Both the position numbers and the translations under genes were made by a program. DNA of 64,000 bases from CBIFVZ01 sp966185765 (GTDB taxonomy: Bacteria; Pseudomonadota; Gammaproteobacteria; Enterobacterales; Enterobacteriaceae), in the NCBI GenBank assembly GCA_966185765.1, contig CBIFVZ010000011.1:1-64000 (forward strand), in the 5' to 3' direction. Below, in pieces: positions 60,146-64,000 of the stretch; position 1 is the stretch's first letter; every line of letters starts with the position of its first letter. The notes below the pieces were generated by a model. That model was given only the letters and a program-made list of their open reading frames with translations, was not told where the DNA came from and did no database searches.

Positions 60146-61987
60146 TCACTCACCATTTTTGAAACACTTACTGCTCAGGTCGTGTATTAGCGCCATTTTT
60201 TGAGATTTCTCACCTTCAGCTAAAGGTTTAATTTTCCCTGCTCTCTCATTTACAATTCTGATAGCCTCAGCTAAAAATTCTCGCTTAATTACACGCTCTT
60301 CTGAATTACCGACAAGTCCGGAAATATGCACCAACTTCTCCCCAGGCAGTGTCAGGTAAGGTTTTATATAATTTAGGTTAAGAATGCAGTTATACAATGT
60401 AAATTCATTCAAATAGCTTACGAGGTTTTGTCTGCACTCCCGAACGGTTAATATTTTCTCATCTATAATTAACTTGGCCAGTTCTTCGCTATTAATAACT
60501 TTCTCGGTTTCATCAAGCCGTTTATTTATTTTGCCCAATGCAAATTCAACTTCATCCATAATACCTGTAATAGACTGTGGGTGGATGGCAGAAAGTTCAA
60601 GCTCGTTGTAGAAACTTGTCATCTGAACCATGTTATTATACTGTTTTATCGCACTCATTATTATCAAGTTATTGGCACACATTACTAATATCAAATCGGG
60701 TTGTTTAAATTTGCGATCGATATTGACATGATCAGTAAAAACGCCGCGATACGTTAAAATTGTATTTATATCTGAAAGTAACTCTCCATTTTTTATCGTA
60801 TTTCCATTTAATTTGATGTTAAGAGCTAACTTGATAGTACTAATAGCCGCTGAGATAAAACCTGGAGGTAGCTCATTAATTGACATTGCATTAGTTTTTT
60901 TATTTGCCTCGTTTAAATCGTCTATACAAATATTATGTATTATTTTAGATAGCGTCAGATAAGGTGTCAGGACAACTGAGTCTGGAGAATTTTTAAGGTT
61001 GATAGCCAACTCTATCAGATCTAATTCAGAAAACACGTCACCTTTAAGAGAACTGAAAACAAGATGCCAAATGACCTTGATATCCAACCATGTATCTTCG
61101 TTTATCTCTATCGAATAAGGTTTGGTCGCTTTCTTCTGAAACTCTTCTATTACAGATTTCAGCAACCGCTCATCGAAGTTTTTCGATTCATAAAGATATT
61201 GATGTAATGCCAAATAATAGCTGTCATTCAGACCCTCGACCTGATAAAGGGTTCGGTAAAAACTGGAAAGGTGTTCAGTCAGCCCAATCTTTCGTTCCAA
61301 AGCCAGCAGGACTCGAAGCGAAGAGTAAGCTACTTTAAAATCATCCAGCTGACCTTTAATTTTATTAAACTCATCCTCGTCTAATGTTATTTGGGAATAT
61401 TCGATGCATTCATCGATGGCACTATTCATCCATGATTTTATAGGTGTGCTGTTTTTTCTGATATTTCTTATATATTCAGACAGTGGGCTGAGAACTTTTT
61501 TATAACTCCCGTCAGGTGACTTGATAAGATCCCTTAAATAGTTTTTCACTCCTTGTAGGATATCCCTTCCATTATTTTCCAGTGTTGGGCAATGATCACT
61601 CAACAAAAAACTATGTATATGAAAGTAGAATCCGCTGTTATTAGTGGTGTTAAAAGTTTTGTGTATATCAAGTGCTAAGCATGAAGAAACCCCGAGCTGA
61701 ATATAACGTTCGAATACTTGGCTCCGGGTCAGAGTGCTGAACACGGGATAAGACATGATTTGATTATAAAACATTTCGTATTTGTAGAACAAACTACGAC
61801 GTTCTTCTTCACTGAATACCCTTTCTTTATCAATTATTCCGATTATCTCATTATAGCGCTGATTAAAAAACGCCTGATGACGCCAAAAACTTCCATATGC
61901 TCGTATATCCCGCTGTTTACTCCCTTCCCTGAATACTCCCAAAATCTGACAGACGTCGTACATCAGTTTTGCAAATGCATGTGCCAC
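60146..61987 (-). CDS. Unrecognised 613-residue protein, candidate defence gene
   Basis: 613 residues from a GTG with a strong GGAGG 7 nt upstream; ATGs at 62071 and 61963 are alternatives, the former overlapping the alpA leader and lacking a ribosome site. The protein is almost entirely alpha-helical with many Leu/Ile, Lys and Glu. No P-loop, nuclease or membrane segment is visible. I do not recognise any family. It is AT-rich compared with the backbone. It lies between the Gabija-like operon and divergent alpA, the slot that holds rnlA/rnlB and other defence genes in related islands. Function unknown; a defence role is inference from position. Confidence 0.8.
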   Translation of the reverse strand: MAHAFAKLMYDVCQILGVFREGSKQRDIRAYGSFWRHQAFFNQRYNEIIGIIDKERVFSEEERRSLFYKYEMFYNQIMSYPVFSTLTRSQVFERYIQLGVSSCLALDIHKTFNTTNNSGFYFHIHSFLLSDHCPTLENNGRDILQGVKNYLRDLIKSPDGSYKKVLSPLSEYIRNIRKNSTPIKSWMNSAIDECIEYSQITLDEDEFNKIKGQLDDFKVAYSSLRVLLALERKIGLTEHLSSFYRTLYQVEGLNDSYYLALHQYLYESKNFDERLLKSVIEEFQKKATKPYSIEINEDTWLDIKVIWHLVFSSLKGDVFSELDLIELAINLKNSPDSVVLTPYLTLSKIIHNICIDDLNEANKKTNAMSINELPPGFISAAISTIKLALNIKLNGNTIKNGELLSDINTILTYRGVFTDHVNIDRKFKQPDLILVMCANNLIIMSAIKQYNNMVQMTSFYNELELSAIHPQSITGIMDEVEFALGKINKRLDETEKVINSEELAKLIIDEKILTVRECRQNLVSYLNEFTLYNCILNLNYIKPYLTLPGEKLVHISGLVGNSEERVIKREFLAEAIRIVNERAGKIKPLAEGEKSQKMALIHDLSSKCFKNGE

Positions 61988-62089
61988 TGAACTTCCTCCG
62001 GTTGGTTTCCATTTTTCTACGCGGACACTATCCCAGATGCTATGGCAAATTTCTAATCCAGCCAAAGACATCCAACAGGAGAAGTGAAA

Positions 62090-62311
62090 ATGTCGAACGT
62101 TAGTGCACCAAAAACACACCCGCTACGCATCCTGCGCATGACTGAGTTGACGGCGATTCTTGGGATCTCGCGCTCAAGTATCTACGAAAAAATGAATCCT
62201 AAATCCAGGTATTACGATGCTGAGTTCCCCAGACCGGTCCGGCTGGGGGCTGCCTCTGTCGGCTGGCGATCTACTGCTATTGACGAGTGGATCGCTTCCC
62301 GAACCGTTTAA
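62090..62311 (+). CDS. alpA: AlpA-family phage/island regulator
   Basis: 73 residues with the AlpA MerR-like helix-turn-helix: LRMTELTAILGISRSSIYEKM, then FPRPVRLGAASVGWRSTAIDEWIASR. The second part is the diagnostic signature. AlpA proteins activate island integrase/excisionase genes. In CP4-57, AlpA turns on intA and excision. The ATG at 62090 has AGGAG in front. Divergent from the unrecognised gene, 30 bp before the YfjI-like gene. Confidence 0.92.
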   Translation: MSNVSAPKTHPLRILRMTELTAILGISRSSIYEKMNPKSRYYDAEFPRPVRLGAASVGWRSTAIDEWIASRTV

Positions 62312-62341
62312 TTTTTTTGCAAAAAAATAAAGGATGATGCA

Positions 62342-63850
62342 ATGAGCAACAAAAATGAAATTAATCATGAACTTAACCTGAAGTTTGATATTCTACCACG
62401 TCATATCAGGCGATGGACTTTGTACCTACACCACATCACAGGTGTGGCGGTTGAGATTATCGTCGTTACGTTATTAGCATTTTTGGGGTTAGCCTGCCAG
62501 GATCTGTTTTGCGTTCAGTTGGGCAATAAACAGCGATTTCCTCTGGCGTTATATCTGTTATTGCTCTCCAGGTCTGGTAGTGGTAAGTCAAGAATATACA
62601 GGTTGCTCAAGATCCCTGTTGAGCAACGGGAGCGGCGATTTGAAGACGAGTATTGTGTCGAGCTTGAGGAGTATGAACGAAGGGTTATTATCTGGCAGGC
62701 TGAGTTTAAAGTATTAAATAAGCTTTACAAAAAAGCACTGAGTCAGGGGGGAGATACGGCTGAAACACGCAAAAAACTTGAAGAGTGCATCAGCCGCCAG
62801 CCGCAGAAACCAGTAAGGAAATCCATTATTTTAACAAACCCGACAAGAGAAGCGCTCACTAAAGAAATCGGGATGGGGTATCAGAATAAAGCTCTTTTTA
62901 ACGATGAAGCAGCAGGTGTGTATACGAGTAGTTTGTACAACGACCCCACACCTTTCAATACATTCTGGTGTTGGGATAAAGTCACCATTAACAGGGTATC
63001 ACGGGAAAGCTTTGTTATTGAAAATTATGTATTTTCATCTTTATTAATGATGCAGCCTCATCCGTATGACAATTCCAGCAAACGGAAAAGGGCCAGTATC
63101 AGATTCACAGGATTGCTGGCTCGTACCCTGATGATAGATATGGAGCAGATTACAAAGCCATACACCATCAATGAGCACAGTGCCAGGGATGAAAGCCTGC
63201 TTCAGGAGCTGTATTCTGTCATGTCACAACTTATGGACGCCGGTGTTAAGCGAAGAGAAAATGGCGATGAGTATATTGCACTTACCCTTGCTCCGGACGC
63301 GCAGGATCTAATGGATGAAACGTCGTTGAGTTTGCAGCAGCAGATGAAGCCTGGCGGAGCCTTGTATCACTATGATGATATAGCCGCTCGTTTTATCGAG
63401 CAGAGTCTCAGGATTGCAGGTATTTTTCAGGTTACTGGTGACCCTGAATCGACAGAGATTGTAAGGGAAAATCTGTTGTCTGCTTTGAATCTGACTGACT
63501 GGTTTGTAAATCATTCCATTACAAAAATTGATTCCACAAGAGAACTTAGTGATGAAGAAAAAATATTATTCTGGCTGGAATCGCATCTTGTAGAAAATGG
63601 CTCTTACGATTTCAGAAGAAACGACATTATCAAAAAAGGCCCAGGATCCATCAGATGCTCTGAGCGGCTTATACCAGCACTGGAAAAGCTTAAATCGAAA
63701 GGAATGGTGCAGTTATTCGAAGAGGCAGGTATCAATTATGTCAAATTTATCGGTTCAACAATGAACCCTGTCGAACTTGCAGCTAAGACCAATACGCCAA
63801 TACACCAGTCCGGATCACTGACACTGAGCAAGCTGGCTAAACCTGAATAA
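62342..63850 (+). CDS. DUF3987 protein, YfjI family
   Basis: 502 residues (K-12 YfjI is 469). A hydrophobic stretch VEIIVVTLLAFLGLACQDLF (about 37-56) precedes a P-loop-like LSRSGSGKSRIY (about 75-86). A helical insert follows, then a Walker B-like FNDEAAGVY (about 187-195), a layout of DUF3987 primase/helicase-associated ATPases. It may help island replication or excision. It follows alpA as in CP4-57 (alpA-yfjI). The start has AAGGA upstream. Confidence 0.88.
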   Translation: MSNKNEINHELNLKFDILPRHIRRWTLYLHHITGVAVEIIVVTLLAFLGLACQDLFCVQLGNKQRFPLALYLLLLSRSGSGKSRIYRLLKIPVEQRERRFEDEYCVELEEYERRVIIWQAEFKVLNKLYKKALSQGGDTAETRKKLEECISRQPQKPVRKSIILTNPTREALTKEIGMGYQNKALFNDEAAGVYTSSLYNDPTPFNTFWCWDKVTINRVSRESFVIENYVFSSLLMMQPHPYDNSSKRKRASIRFTGLLARTLMIDMEQITKPYTINEHSARDESLLQELYSVMSQLMDAGVKRRENGDEYIALTLAPDAQDLMDETSLSLQQQMKPGGALYHYDDIAARFIEQSLRIAGIFQVTGDPESTEIVRENLLSALNLTDWFVNHSITKIDSTRELSDEEKILFWLESHLVENGSYDFRRNDIIKKGPGSIRCSERLIPALEKLKSKGMVQLFEEAGINYVKFIGSTMNPVELAAKTNTPIHQSGSLTLSKLAKPE

Positions 63851-64000
63851 CTTCAGAGTGATTTTTATGATTTATCAACGAGTTATATTGCTCGCAAACC
63901 CTGGCTGGTTGCGGGTTAGAGTGTCGCGAATAATATCGTTTCTTAGTTTTGGTTAGTCGGTATATGTAATATATATCCTTATTAACGTATGCCTGGATAC
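63851..64000. other. End of window, downstream of the YfjI-like gene
   Basis: 150 bp, AT-rich, with no gene. The rest of the island, including its expected integrase and the ssrA target, would lie beyond the edge. Confidence 0.4.

Noticed and set aside
1..64000. CRISPR arrays
   Set aside because: No regularly spaced 25-40 bp direct repeats with unique spacers were seen; the only tandem repeats are the 21-bp repeat, the PEP linker and the tRNA spacers.

Overview
The window is chromosomal DNA from a member of the Enterobacteriaceae (Enterobacterales). Nearly every gene in the first 36 kb is a recognisable orthologue of an E. coli K-12 gene, usually at the same length and with the same start codon habits (TTG for gshA, GTG for emrB, phoA and proC). 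The genus cannot be fixed from the window alone.

Region 1 (1-7.6 kb) holds tandem tRNA-Arg(ACG) genes, yqaB-yqaA-gshA, the MicA small RNA on the opposite strand, luxS, and emrB-emrA-mprA. This matches the K-12 order read backwards. Region 2 (8-25 kb) is out of place relative to K-12. An MFS transporter and idi are followed by a block K-12 keeps in its lac/phoA region: ampH, sbmA, yaiW, yaiY, yaiZ, ddlA, (two extra genes), iraP, phoA, psiF, proC, yaiI, (DUF2076 gene), aroL, aroM, ppnP. It lies between mprA and proX, where K-12 has ygaZH. Region 3 (25-36 kb) resumes the mprA-side order: proVWX (osmoprotectant import), nrdHIEF (class Ib ribonucleotide reductase), ygaM, ygaC, alaE, stpA. Region 4 (36-41 kb) has a flagellin gene with its own sigma-28 promoter and an AIDA-type autotransporter.

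Region 5 (41-64 kb) is accessory DNA. A dead IS3-family element truncates a P4-type integrase. Next to it is a stretch resembling the 3' end of ssrA (tmRNA). Then comes a CP4-57-like island in reverse order: type IV toxin-antitoxin pair, DUF987, RadC-like, ArdB-like antirestriction, DUF932, DUF905, two secreted proteins (one with an Ivy-like lysozyme-inhibitor domain), a small zinc ribbon, a WYL regulator and the YfjP GTPase. The slot between yfjP and alpA/yfjI carries anti-phage cargo: a complete QatABCD operon, convergent to a Gabija-like GajA/GajB operon, and then an unrecognised 613-residue gene. The island's own integrase and ssrA probably lie beyond the right edge.

The most unusual signal is a pair of ~142-bp non-coding, multi-hairpin elements (about 4.0 and 25.1 kb). 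Each sits inside a bidirectional Rho-independent terminator whose stem-loop is perfectly duplicated on both sides, as if the element targets terminator hairpins. A different 145-bp element with IS4-like ends and an 11-bp target duplication splits the psiF terminator. The unrecognised gene at 60.1-62.0 kb is the best candidate for a new defence gene.
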